26,062 bases of DNA from Desulfovibrio sp. Dsv1 (lineage in GTDB: Bacteria > Desulfobacterota > Desulfovibrionia > Desulfovibrionales > Desulfovibrionaceae): NCBI GenBank assembly GCA_000403945.1, contig APFI01000052.1, forward strand, positions 1 through 26,062. Direction: 5' to 3'. Position 1 is the first letter of the stretch. The number at the start of each line of letters is the position of its first letter. Shown one piece after another: positions 7,332 through 15,202 of this stretch. Under the pieces are notes generated by a model. That model did not search any database and was not told where the DNA came from. It saw nothing but the letters and a program-made list of their open reading frames with translations. The position numbers and the translations under genes are program-made.

Positions 7332-8075
7332 ATGGCCCTGCTGATCTGCGCGGCCACAGGCCGGGAGCTGGCCGCTCTGGCCCCGGCGCTCTTTCCCAGG
7401 GTGGACGTTCTGGAGGAAATGAAGTTATGCTCCGCGCGCCTCAAAGGCCGGGAGACGCTGTTCTGCGTCACCGGCGTGGGTCCGCTTAACGCGGCTCTGG
7501 CTCTGGGGCGCTGCTTCGGCCAGGCCGAGGCACAGGGGCAGCGCATTGACGCGGTACTCAACGCGGGACTGGGCGGCGCTTTTGATCTGGAGGTTCTGCC
7601 CCTGCGCACACTCTGTCTAGTACGCGAGGAAATCTGGCCGGAATACGGCCTGCATGACGGCCAGGCCGTAACGGCCAAAGCCCTCAGCTTTCCGCTCTGG
7701 CAGCGGGAAACCGGGAATGATGGGGGCGGCGGAACGGATGTATATGACCGCCTGCCCTTGGCCTGCGCCGAAGCGCTGAGCGGCGGCGCGGCATGTTCCG
7801 ACGGCGGCGACATGTTCGCGCCCTGTCGTTCGCTGACCGTGGCCGGGGTCAGCGCCAGCTTCGCCAGGGCGCGGGATCTCTGGGACCGCTATCACGCGGA
7901 GCTGGAAAACATGGAAGGCTTTGCTGCGGCCTATGCCTGCGCCAGAGCCGGAGTTCCCTGTGTGGAGATCCGCAGCGTGTCCAACAAGGTGGGCCCGCGC
8001 ACAAAAGAGGAAAAGGATTTTCCGGGCGCGCTGCAAGCGCTTGGCGCGGTGCTGCCCTCACTCAACCTGTTGTGA
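7332..8075 (+). CDS. mqnB: Futalosine hydrolase MqnB
   Basis: This 247-aa protein of the nucleoside phosphorylase fold would cleave futalosine to dehypoxanthine futalosine and hypoxanthine in the alternative menaquinone pathway. Supporting motifs are VTGVGPLNAAL (about residues 38-48), NAGLGGAFD (about 77-85), and a late ENMEGFAAAYACARAGVP segment. The last carries the Met-Glu pair that binds the ribose in this superfamily, and is followed by EIRSVSNKVGPR. The NKVGPR ending and the quinone neighbours favour MqnB over MTA/SAH nucleosidase. It begins 5 bases after the dehydrogenase stop and 3 bases separate it from the prenyl synthase, so an operon is very likely. Confidence 0.9.
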   Translation: MALLICAATGRELAALAPALFPRVDVLEEMKLCSARLKGRETLFCVTGVGPLNAALALGRCFGQAEAQGQRIDAVLNAGLGGAFDLEVLPLRTLCLVREEIWPEYGLHDGQAVTAKALSFPLWQRETGNDGGGGTDVYDRLPLACAEALSGGAACSDGGDMFAPCRSLTVAGVSASFARARDLWDRYHAELENMEGFAAAYACARAGVPCVEIRSVSNKVGPRTKEEKDFPGALQALGAVLPSLNLL

Positions 8076-8078
8076 CCT

Positions 8079-9050
8079 ATGGCAAATATTCCTCTCAAAG
8101 CACGTCTTGCCCTTGAGCTGCCGCCCATCAACGCGGCCCTTGAGCGCGCGACCCAAGGCCTGCCCGAACCGGTGCGGCCTGTGGCGCGGCACATCTTCGA
8201 AGCCGGGGGCAAACGCCTGCGGCCCCTGCTCACCGTACTCACGGCCCGCCTGCTGGGCTATGAGCGCGCGGATATCTATGATCTGGCCGGGACCATGGAA
8301 ATGCTGCACGCGGCCACCCTGCTGCACGACGACGTGCTGGACAACGCCGTGAGCCGCCGGGGCAAGCCCGCCGCGCATACCCTGTTCGAGGTGACGCCCA
8401 CCATCCTGGCGGGCGACGCGCTGCTGGCCGAGGCCAACGCGCTGGTGGCGGGCTTTGGCGATCCGCGCCTTTCCCTCTGTTTTTCCGAAGCCACCAGCCG
8501 CACCGCCGCCGGAGAAATTCTGGAAATCGCAGCCCAGCGCCGGGTGGACACCAGCGCTGCGGAATACGAGGAAATCGTGCGCGGCAAAACCGCTTGGCTG
8601 ATCCGCGCTTCCTGCCAGTTGGGCGCGTTGCGCGCGGGCGCGACAGACGCGCAGGCCGCAGCGGCGGCGGCCTACGGCGAAAATCTGGGCATGGCCTTCC
8701 AGATGGTGGACGACGCACTGGACTTCGCGCCCGAAAGCCTCACCGGCAAGCCCACGGGCGGCGACCTGCGCGAAGGCAAGCTCACCCCGCCCCTGCGCCT
8801 CTACCGCTTGGACCTGAAACAGGAAGAACGCGTGGCCTTTGACGCGTCCTTCGGCTGCGGCCTGATGACCGAGAACGACGCAGCCGCCATTGCCGAGCGC
8901 ATCCGCGACGCGGGCCACGACCAGCGGACCCGCCTGGACGCGGACGCCTATCTGGGCACGGCCCGTGACGCACTGGACGCCCTGCCGGACAGACCGGAAC
9001 GCGAGCTGATGCGCCAGATGGCCGACTATGTGCGCGACAGGAAAAAGTAA
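8079..9050 (+). CDS. Long-chain polyprenyl diphosphate synthase (menaquinone side chain)
   Basis: This 323-aa trans-prenyltransferase would condense isopentenyl diphosphate onto allylic diphosphates to make the isoprenoid tail of menaquinone. It has the GGKRLRPLL motif at residues 43-51, the first Asp-rich motif DDVLD at 84-88 and the second, DDALD, at 211-215. Small residues precede the first Asp-rich motif, which is usual in enzymes making long chains, though chain length cannot be fixed from this. It overlaps no neighbour; only 3 bases follow mqnB. IspB, HepT and HepB are possible names. It is the last gene of the menaquinone operon. Confidence 0.92.
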   Translation: MANIPLKARLALELPPINAALERATQGLPEPVRPVARHIFEAGGKRLRPLLTVLTARLLGYERADIYDLAGTMEMLHAATLLHDDVLDNAVSRRGKPAAHTLFEVTPTILAGDALLAEANALVAGFGDPRLSLCFSEATSRTAAGEILEIAAQRRVDTSAAEYEEIVRGKTAWLIRASCQLGALRAGATDAQAAAAAAYGENLGMAFQMVDDALDFAPESLTGKPTGGDLREGKLTPPLRLYRLDLKQEERVAFDASFGCGLMTENDAAAIAERIRDAGHDQRTRLDADAYLGTARDALDALPDRPERELMRQMADYVRDRKK

Positions 9051-9112
9051 CAAAACTAAGCTATTATCGTAGATTCAATTGTGTGCGGCATATTGATCGA
9101 AGCCACATCTGT

Positions 9113-9137
9113 TCCGCCGCAGCGGAGCGAAGGCGGA
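9113..9137. repeat. Inverted-repeat cluster in the purL upstream gap
   Basis: TCCGCC at 9113-9118 pairs with GGCGGA at 9132-9137, and TCCGC at 9113-9117 can alternatively pair with GCGGA at 9122-9126. No T-run follows, so it is not a clear terminator. The gap 9051-9439 holds no gene I can support; a minus-strand frame through it is mostly a shadow of purL. Confidence 0.4.
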
Positions 9138-9248
9138 GGGCTGGTACCGAAAAAATCCGGCGGAAAATAAGATTCTTGCGCGCTGTCAAGGAGCACGCCG
9201 TTCTGGGCGCGGAACGCGCTTAAGTGCGTGAGCGGCAAAACACGACGG

Positions 9249-9277
9249 TTGACGCCCGACCGCGAAAAGCCGAATTT
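9249..9277 (+). promoter_or_regulatory. Weak candidate promoter for purL
   Basis: TTGACG (9249-9254), a 17-base spacer and GAATTT (9272-9277) match at 5/6 and 3/6. It is the best pair seen in the 389-base gap, about 160 bases before the purL start. I see no convincing riboswitch fold. Confidence 0.3.
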
Positions 9278-9439
9278 TTTCAGACAGCAAGGCGCAAAGC
9301 GGGAATTGGCTGAAACTGTATTGGCATAGCGCGCCGCAAGGTCAATTTCCGCTTTGCAATGCCGCTGTGCGGAAAAAGGCAGCCTTGCAGCGGGAGAGGA
9401 TTGATGCGGGCTGAGCCTACCACAGCAAGGAGACCCCTT

Positions 9440-12400
9440 ATGCTCTACCGTATGGAAACGGGCCTGCATGCCGGGCTGGACGATACCCGAGGCCGCAAGA
9501 CGGCCCAGCATCTGCGCAAGGCCCTGGGCCTCAGTGTGGCGCAGGTGCGCCGGATCAAGGTTTTCACCGTAGACGGCCTGGAGGAAGCTCAGGTCCGCCG
9601 CCTGCTGGACGAAGGCGTCTGGCACGATCCCATTCTGCAACGCGCCTCGCTGGAGTCCCTGCCCCTGCTGACGCCCAAACCGGACTGGTTCGTGGAAGTG
9701 GGCTTCCGGCCCGGCGTCACGGACAACGAGGCCCGCACGGCCCGCGACACCGCCGCCCTGGTGCTGGATATTCCGCGCGACAGCCTGCGCGTCTACACCG
9801 CCGTGCAGTACCGCATCCGCAATGATCCGGCCGCCCCGCTCAGCCGCGATCAGGTGGAGGCCCTCAGCCGCGACCTGCTCTGCAATACACTGATCCAGCG
9901 CTTCCGCATCAAGAACCTGGACGAATGGCGGGCCGAGCCGGGCTTCACGCCGCAGACGGCCAAAGTCACCGGCACAGCCAATGACACGGTGGAAGTTGTG
10001 GCCCTGTCCGGCATGGACGACGCGGCCCTGCGGCAGGTCAGCCGCGAAAACACCTGGGCTCTCAATCTCGACGAGCTGCATTGCATTCGCGACTACCTTA
10101 CGGAAGCGGGCGAAGCGGCCCGGCGCAAGGCGCTGAAACTGTCCGCCGACCCCACTGACGTGGAAATGGAAGTGCTGGCTCAAACATGGTCAGAACACTG
10201 CAAGCACAAGATTTTCGCCTCGCGCATCGACTATTGCAACGAAGAGACCGGCCGCCGCGAGTCGGTGGACAATCTCTACAAGACCTGCATCCGCGACGCC
10301 ACAGCCCTGCTGCGGGCGCGCATGGGCGAAAACGACTACTGCAAGTCCGTGTTCAAGGATAACGCCGGTGTCATTGCTTTCATCAACGGCTACGACGCCT
10401 GCATCAAGGTAGAGACCCACAACAGCCCCTCAGCCCTGGACCCCTACGGCGGCGCGCTGACTGGCATCGTGGGCGTGAACCGCGACCCCATGGGCACTGG
10501 CATGGGCGCGGAACTGGTTTGCAATACAGACGTGTTCTGCTTTGCCTCGCCCTTTTACGACAAGGCCCTGCCGCCGCGCCTGCTGCACCCCCGCCGGGTG
10601 CTGGAAGGCGTGCGCGAGGGCGTGGAGCACGGCGGCAACAAGTCCGGCATTCCCACGGTCAACGGATCCCTGGTCTTTGACGAGCGTTATCTGGGCAAGC
10701 CTCTGGTCTACTGCGGCACTGTGGGCATCATTCCCACGGAAATCAACGGCCGCCCCGGCTGGGAGAAAAAGGCCGAGGTCGGCGACGTCATCGTAATGAC
10801 CGGCGGCCGCATCGGCAAGGACGGCATACATGGAGCCACCTTCTCCTCCGAGGAGCTGCACGAGGGGTCGCCGGCCACAGCCGTGCAGATCGGCGACCCC
10901 ATCACCCAGCGTAAAATGTACGACTTCATCCTGCGCGCGCGTGATCTGGGCCTGTACAACGCGATCACGGACAACGGCGCGGGCGGCCTGTCCTCCTCGG
11001 CGGGCGAAATGGCCGAAGACACGGGCGGCTGCGTGCTGGACATCGCCAAGGCCCCGCTGAAATACGACGGCCTGCGGCCCTGGGAGATCCTGCTCTCCGA
11101 AGCGCAGGAACGCATGACCCTGGCCGTGCCGCCGGACAAGCTGGCCGCCTTCATGGACTTGGCCACGCGCATGGACGTGGAGGCCACAGCTCTGGGCCGC
11201 TTCACGGATTCCGGCTTTTTCGAGGTCCGCTACGGCGACAGGGTGGTGGCTTCCCTGCCCATGGAATTCATGCACGACGGCGTGCCCCAGCTGGAGTTGG
11301 AAGCCGTGTGGAAGGCCCCGGACATGCCGGACATCCGCGTGGAAAGCGCGGGACTCGACGCGCGGGGCGAAGGCGAATTCCTGCGGCGCATGCTGGGCCG
11401 GCTGAACATCTGCTCCAAGGAATACATCATCCGCCAATACGACCACGAAGTGCGCGGCGGCAGCGTGATCAAGCCTCTGGTGGGCGTGCTGCGCGACGGC
11501 CCGGCCGACGCGGGCGTGCTGCGCCCCCTGCTGGAGTCGGACGCCGGTCTGGTCATCAGCCACGGCATCTGCCCCAAATTCAGCGATTACGACACCTACT
11601 GGATGACGGCCAACGCCATGGACGAGGCCGTGCGCAACGCCGTGGCCGTGGGCGGCGACCCCGATGCCCTGGCCGGGGTGGACAACTTCTGCTGGTGCGA
11701 TCCGGTCCGGAGCGAAAAGAACCCCGACGGGCGCTACAAGCTGGCCCAGCTGGTGCGGGCCTGCAAGGCGCTGCGCCAATTCTCCCTAGCCTATAATCTG
11801 CCCTGCATTTCCGGTAAGGACTCCATGAAGAACGACTACACCGGCGGCGGGGAGCGCATTTCCATTCCGCCCACGGTGCTCTTCTCGGTGCTGGGCGTGA
11901 TCCGCAATGTGACCTGCACCCAGACCTCGGACTTCAAGCGCGAGGGCGAATATATCTACCTGCTGGGCGGCACTTGGCGTGAAATGGGCGGCAGCGAGGC
12001 CGCCGACGAACTGGGCCTCAGGGGCGGCCGCGTGCCGCAGGTGGACGCGGGCACGGCCCTGCCGCGCTATCGCGGCCTGCACGCGCTCATGGGCCAGCGG
12101 GCCGTAGCGGCCTGCCATGACTGCTCGGACGGCGGCTTGGCCGTGGCTCTGGCCGAAATGTGCATCGGCGGTCGCTTGGGCGCGGAAGTTGACCTGAACG
12201 CGGTACCCGCCCTGGAAGCCATGAGCCGCACGGAACTGCTCTACAGCGAGTCGGCCAGCCGCATGCTGGTCAGCGTCAGGCCGGACTTGGCCATGCTGCT
12301 GGACGCCCTGGGCATGTGGCAGCTCTGCCGCCGCATCGGCACGGTAACGGGCGACGGCCATCTGACCCTGAAGAGCGGTGACAGCACACTACTGCGCGAA

Positions 12401-12448
12401 AACGTGGAAGATCTGGCCCGCGCCTTCAAGCGCACGCTGGACTGGTAG
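9440..12448 (+). CDS. purL: Phosphoribosylformylglycinamidine synthase PurL, long form
   Basis: This 1002-aa protein catalyses ATP-dependent conversion of FGAR to FGAM, the fourth step of purine synthesis. It is intermediate in size: about 250-300 aa longer than small PurL and shorter than the 1295-aa enteric enzyme. It starts with a PurS-like domain (about residues 1-200) and has two AIRS-type halves but no C-terminal glutaminase, so a separate PurQ must supply ammonia. Motifs include EVLAQTWSEHCKHKIF, KVETHNSPSALDPYGGALTG (enteric form ETHNHPTAISP), GGRIGKDGIHGATFSS, DNGAGGLSSSAGEMAEDTGG and ACHDCSDGGLAVALAEM. ATG 9440 follows AAGGAGA at 9427-9433. It looks intact and stands alone as a single gene. 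Confidence 0.96.
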   Translation: MLYRMETGLHAGLDDTRGRKTAQHLRKALGLSVAQVRRIKVFTVDGLEEAQVRRLLDEGVWHDPILQRASLESLPLLTPKPDWFVEVGFRPGVTDNEARTARDTAALVLDIPRDSLRVYTAVQYRIRNDPAAPLSRDQVEALSRDLLCNTLIQRFRIKNLDEWRAEPGFTPQTAKVTGTANDTVEVVALSGMDDAALRQVSRENTWALNLDELHCIRDYLTEAGEAARRKALKLSADPTDVEMEVLAQTWSEHCKHKIFASRIDYCNEETGRRESVDNLYKTCIRDATALLRARMGENDYCKSVFKDNAGVIAFINGYDACIKVETHNSPSALDPYGGALTGIVGVNRDPMGTGMGAELVCNTDVFCFASPFYDKALPPRLLHPRRVLEGVREGVEHGGNKSGIPTVNGSLVFDERYLGKPLVYCGTVGIIPTEINGRPGWEKKAEVGDVIVMTGGRIGKDGIHGATFSSEELHEGSPATAVQIGDPITQRKMYDFILRARDLGLYNAITDNGAGGLSSSAGEMAEDTGGCVLDIAKAPLKYDGLRPWEILLSEAQERMTLAVPPDKLAAFMDLATRMDVEATALGRFTDSGFFEVRYGDRVVASLPMEFMHDGVPQLELEAVWKAPDMPDIRVESAGLDARGEGEFLRRMLGRLNICSKEYIIRQYDHEVRGGSVIKPLVGVLRDGPADAGVLRPLLESDAGLVISHGICPKFSDYDTYWMTANAMDEAVRNAVAVGGDPDALAGVDNFCWCDPVRSEKNPDGRYKLAQLVRACKALRQFSLAYNLPCISGKDSMKNDYTGGGERISIPPTVLFSVLGVIRNVTCTQTSDFKREGEYIYLLGGTWREMGGSEAADELGLRGGRVPQVDAGTALPRYRGLHALMGQRAVAACHDCSDGGLAVALAEMCIGGRLGAEVDLNAVPALEAMSRTELLYSESASRMLVSVRPDLAMLLDALGMWQLCRRIGTVTGDGHLTLKSGDSTLLRENVEDLARAFKRTLDW

Positions 12449-12554
12449 GATTCGTGTTTGCGTTTTCAGCTTTTATTTACCCAACGCGATGTCAAATCAT
12501 CGCCGATGTATCCCCTCAAGGGGCCACATGGCGGTCGTCGCCTGGATAGTGTAG

Positions 12555-13014
12555 TCACGAGACCGAAGCCCATGAAACGATACATCCGATCCGGATAGCG
12601 GCCAGGAATGACGCCGCATGTTTCGCGTATCGGGTCGCAATGCCGCGCCAGCGCTTCAAATGAGGGAACACGTTCCCTGTCGGGTGCCGGGCCCTGCAGG
12701 GCTCCCTGTCGGAATCGCGCCGCTCCCCGCGGCTTTTCTGCGGGAGAATGACCGCTTCCATACCCTGTTTTTCAGCCCGGGCGAGAATCCCGTCCGTGTG
12801 GCGGCCCCTGTCCGCCAAAAGTCTTTCCGCCGCAAGTCCGTCAATCGGAGCGATTGCCCGAGGGCAATCCGCTGTCGTGCCCCGTGTGACAAAGCCCTGA
12901 CCGGCATGCCCTGCGCATCCGCGGTCAGATGCGCGATTTCGTGCTGGGCCCCCTTGCGCGGCTCATGTCCCGATTGCCTCCTCTCGCGCCCGCCGCATGT
13001 GGATGTCGAGCGGC
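12555..13014 (-). pseudogene. Frameshifted IS5-family transposase remnant
   Basis: The minus strand carries pieces of one transposase in successive frames. The first is ARHPHAAGARGGNRDMSRARG (about 13011-12947). Next is HEIAHLTADAQGMPVRALSHG (about 12948-12885). Last is TADCPRAIAPIDGLAAERLLADRG running into HTDGILARAEKQGMEAV and HLKRWRGIATRYAKHAASFLAA, ending with TGA at 12555-12557. These follow the order of IS5-family (IS427-like) transposases: AHxHAAGARGGNQ, then LTADAQGMPVR, LLADKGYDxD, and LKRWRGIATRYAKxAxxFLA. At least two frameshifts break it and the N-terminal part is missing. I could not identify terminal inverted repeats. Confidence 0.75.
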
Positions 13015-13081
13015 CCGGCGAGAGGCGGGATTTCTTTCTAGACTTTTTCTAACCAACTGGTAATAAAAAATTTTCACTGAT

Positions 13082-13111
13082 TTGACAAAGGACGTTTTTT
13101 TGTGGTATAGC
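13082..13111 (+). promoter_or_regulatory. Sigma-70 promoter of the rlpA-type gene
   Basis: TTGACA (13082-13087) is a perfect -35. After 18 bases comes TATAGC (13106-13111), a 4/6 match. The surrounding AT-rich stretch starts at about 13045, just outside the IS5 remnant. It would give a leader of about 190 bases before the ATG at 13308. Confidence 0.6.
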
Positions 13112-13201
13112 CTATGCAATAAGAAAAGGCATTCCCCTTGCAGGTGGGCGGCACAGACGCGCGGACGCGTTTTCAGGCCGCCGGGAGAGCCCTTGGGGTC
13201 A

Positions 13202-13219
13202 GGGTCGCGGGCGCGACCC
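13202..13219 (+). other. Strong hairpin in the rlpA leader
   Basis: GGGTCGCG-GG-CGCGACCC is a perfect 8-bp inverted repeat about 90 bases before the start codon. A short T-rich stretch (TTCTTTT, 13226-13232) follows, so it might act as a weak attenuator. With only two central bases, the closing pairs must open to form a real RNA loop. Confidence 0.4.
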
Positions 13220-13307
13220 GTCCGGTTCTTTTCAAGATATGCGGCGCATCGTTCTGTTGTGCTGCCTGTCTCGGCGGACAGCCTCGAACACAAACCAAGG
13301 AGTTACC

Positions 13308-14093
13308 ATGAAGTATTCACGCTGGCTTTCCATAGGGACGGCCTTGGCCCTTTGCCTGGCCCTTGCCACCCCTATGAACGCCGACGCGGCTTCACAAGGC
13401 GCCCCCCAAACCAAAAGCCGGAAATCCGGCATGGAAGCCCAGCCCCCCTCCGCTAAAAAAAGCGAAAAAGGCGTCTCTGCCGCGCGCAAAAGCCGCGCCG
13501 TCAGCAGCAATGATAAAAATTCGCGGAAAAAGCATGCCCGTAACGCGAGAAACAAAAAGCAGCGTAAAGCCGACGACATCCGTCAGAATGTGGACAGCCG
13601 AAAAATCTGGCTCAAGCGCGCTCAAGGCAGCGAACTGCTGACGGGCAAAGCTTCCTGGTACGGCCGTGACTTTCACGGCGGGGCCACGGCCAGTGGAGTC
13701 GATTACGATATGTATACCTTCACTGCGGCCCATCGCACCCTGCCCATCGGCACGGTGGTCAAGGTCACGGATCAGGACAGCGGCAAAAGCGTCATGGTCT
13801 GTGTGACGGACCGCGGCCCCTATGTGCGCGGCCGGATCATCGACCTCTCCTATGCCGCCGCCCAGCAGCTTGACTTGGGCAAGCGCGGCGTGAGCAAGGT
13901 GGACCTGGAAGTGGTCAGCGACGAAAGCGGTACCCCGCTCAAGCCGGATCAGGCCTATTACGTGCGCTACAGCGCCGGCATGGGCGACGAAAAGGTGGGG
14001 CCGTTCCGCGCCTTCGCCGATGCCGCCGCCATGCACGAGGCGTTGCGGCAGGCCCATCCCGAGGCGGAAGTGGTGATGGACAGCTCACGCTAG
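13308..14093 (+). CDS. rlpA: RlpA-family double-psi beta-barrel protein
   Basis: This 261-aa exported protein starts MKYSRWLSIGTALALCLALATPMNADA, a Sec signal peptide cleaved near residue 27; no lipobox Cys is seen. A basic, low-complexity linker rich in Lys, Arg and Ser covers about residues 28-95. The RlpA/DPBB domain then begins at about 105 with GKASWYGRDFHGGATASG. It continues with YTFTAAHRTLPIGTVVKV and VTDRGPYVRGRIIDLSYAAA, including the conserved Asp of the lytic transglycosylase fold. A C-terminal stretch (about 215-258) resembles a degenerate SPOR domain. RlpA proteins trim naked glycan strands at the septum. AAGGAG at 13297-13302 decides the start. It stands alone between two decayed mobile elements. 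Confidence 0.88.
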   Translation: MKYSRWLSIGTALALCLALATPMNADAASQGAPQTKSRKSGMEAQPPSAKKSEKGVSAARKSRAVSSNDKNSRKKHARNARNKKQRKADDIRQNVDSRKIWLKRAQGSELLTGKASWYGRDFHGGATASGVDYDMYTFTAAHRTLPIGTVVKVTDQDSGKSVMVCVTDRGPYVRGRIIDLSYAAAQQLDLGKRGVSKVDLEVVSDESGTPLKPDQAYYVRYSAGMGDEKVGPFRAFADAAAMHEALRQAHPEAEVVMDSSR

Positions 14094-14119
14094 CGCCCGC
14101 CGATCCGGAAAGATTTGAT

Positions 14120-14157
14120 GCGGAAGGCCGCCCGGCAAATGCCAGGCGGCCTTCCGC
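14120..14157. terminator. Very stable hairpin after rlpA, likely terminator
   Basis: GCGGAAGGCCGCC (14120-14132) pairs perfectly with GGCGGCCTTCCGC (14145-14157), a 13-bp stem, and the loop contains a nested GGCA-AA-TGCC. It begins 26 bases after the rlpA stop. There is no T-run on either side, so termination is inferred from position and stability. Confidence 0.5.
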
Positions 14158-14991
14158 GTGACGCGCGATCTCCAGTATGGCTCCGGCACGTTCCTGATTC
14201 CACTCTTCACCCTGCCGCTGCTGCACGCAGACGTGACGGCGGAATCCGCCCTGTTCTGCCATTCCGCATCGCCCCCGTCACGCACGCTTGCAAGCTGGCG
14301 GGCCTGAACATCAAATGCCCTGCTTTTTTTCTGGGCCTTCAATCTGCCCGGCGGCGTGGCTGTCACGCTAACCGTGATCTTGCCACCATTGCCAAGCTGG
14401 AGGAACTCGGCAAGCTGTTGTTGGCTATGGAGATCGCCATGAACGTCCGGTGCGGTCTTGAGGTCGCTGCGGCCCACGCTCGGGCCCGTATGCTTTTCTC
14501 CACCCCGGCACGCTGATCGGGGGCGAATGGGTGGAAATCCGCCCGCTGGCACATTCCCGGCTCCAAGATGAAGAACAACCCCCCATGTGGTACCGCTGGC
14601 CCGGAGGTTCTGACGATACTGGAAAACCCGCGCAGATAACAGGCCATGCTCGGCCAGAACGGCACACGCCGCCTCACGGCGTTCCTTTGCCGCCGCTCCC
14701 GGAAAACCGTTCCCAGGCTTGCGCGTTACGCCGCTGCGCGGCCCGCCGCTTCCAGACCGCCGTGCAACTCTTCCCGGGATTGTGCGTTCCGGATAACCGC
14801 ATGCCCCTTTTCTGGGCTATGCGCTGAACCGGCTTCTCGCCTGTGGCGTTCTCAAGGTCTTCCGCCTTGGGGGCCCGGGCCTGACCCGTTCCGGCAAACG
14901 ATTACGAACAATTTCCCCTTGTTCGTTTACCCAACGCGTCGCAAAGCCTCGCCCAGGAATCCCCCGACTTCAGGCGGGGGAGGATGTCAAT
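14158..14991 (+). mobile_element. Probable decayed IS200/IS605-type (tnpB) element
   Basis: No intact gene is seen in this 830-base stretch. Two adjacent pieces resemble the TnpB region around the zinc finger: LIGGEWVEI (14513-14539) and, one frame away, RWHIPGSKM with CGTAGPEVLTI (14544 to about 14620). The family pattern is G.xVxxVDRWFPSSKxC..CG.....L.L. Stops and frameshifts interrupt all frames. The right end carries a hairpin and TCAAT as in these elements. The assignment is tentative: the TnpB similarity is short and from memory, and the left end is not defined. Confidence 0.35.
14961..14991 (+). repeat. IS200/IS605-like right-end hairpin
   Basis: CCCCCG-ACTTCAGG-CGGGGG (14961-14980) is a 6-bp hairpin, followed by AGGATG and TCAAT (14987-14991). 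The form 'GGAATCCCCCGnCTTCAGnCGGGGGAGGATGTCAA' is a common right end downstream of tnpB genes, where it overlaps the 3' end of the omega RNA scaffold. TCAA(T) is the usual cleavage site of TnpA in the best-studied members. Here the inner stem pairs are partly lost, consistent with decay. Confidence 0.6.
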
Positions 14992-15041
14992 AGGAATCCT
15001 GAATCCAGATGCGTCTGCCATGCGCATGAAGCGCATCCGGC

Positions 15042-15070
15042 TTGACAGCGGCGACTTTGCCAAGGATAAT
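15042..15070 (+). promoter_or_regulatory. Near-consensus sigma-70 promoter of lysA
   Basis: TTGACA (15042-15047), a 17-base spacer and GATAAT (15065-15070) match the consensus at 6/6 and 5/6. It starts 51 bases after the right-end hairpin of the decayed mobile element, so lysA keeps its own promoter. The leader to the ATG at 15203 is about 125 bases. The promoter lies inside the upstream extension of the lysA frame, which argues against a longer protein. Confidence 0.75.
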
Positions 15071-15202
15071 CAAAAACTATTCCTGCAATTAAGGGACATA
15101 AGCAATCCCGCCAACGAGCCGCCCCTCAGCCATCACGGCGCTTCCATGCAACCATCGGCTTTTGCGCGGCAAAGGCCGCGGCAATCCTATTCAGAGGTGT
15201 AT

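Noticed and set aside
9056..11779. Long minus-strand frames opposite purL
   Set aside because: They mirror purL codon structure and have no recognisable motif or ribosome-binding site.
14984..15202. N-terminal extension of lysA
   Set aside because: It contains the near-consensus promoter and begins in the right-end hairpin of the decayed element.
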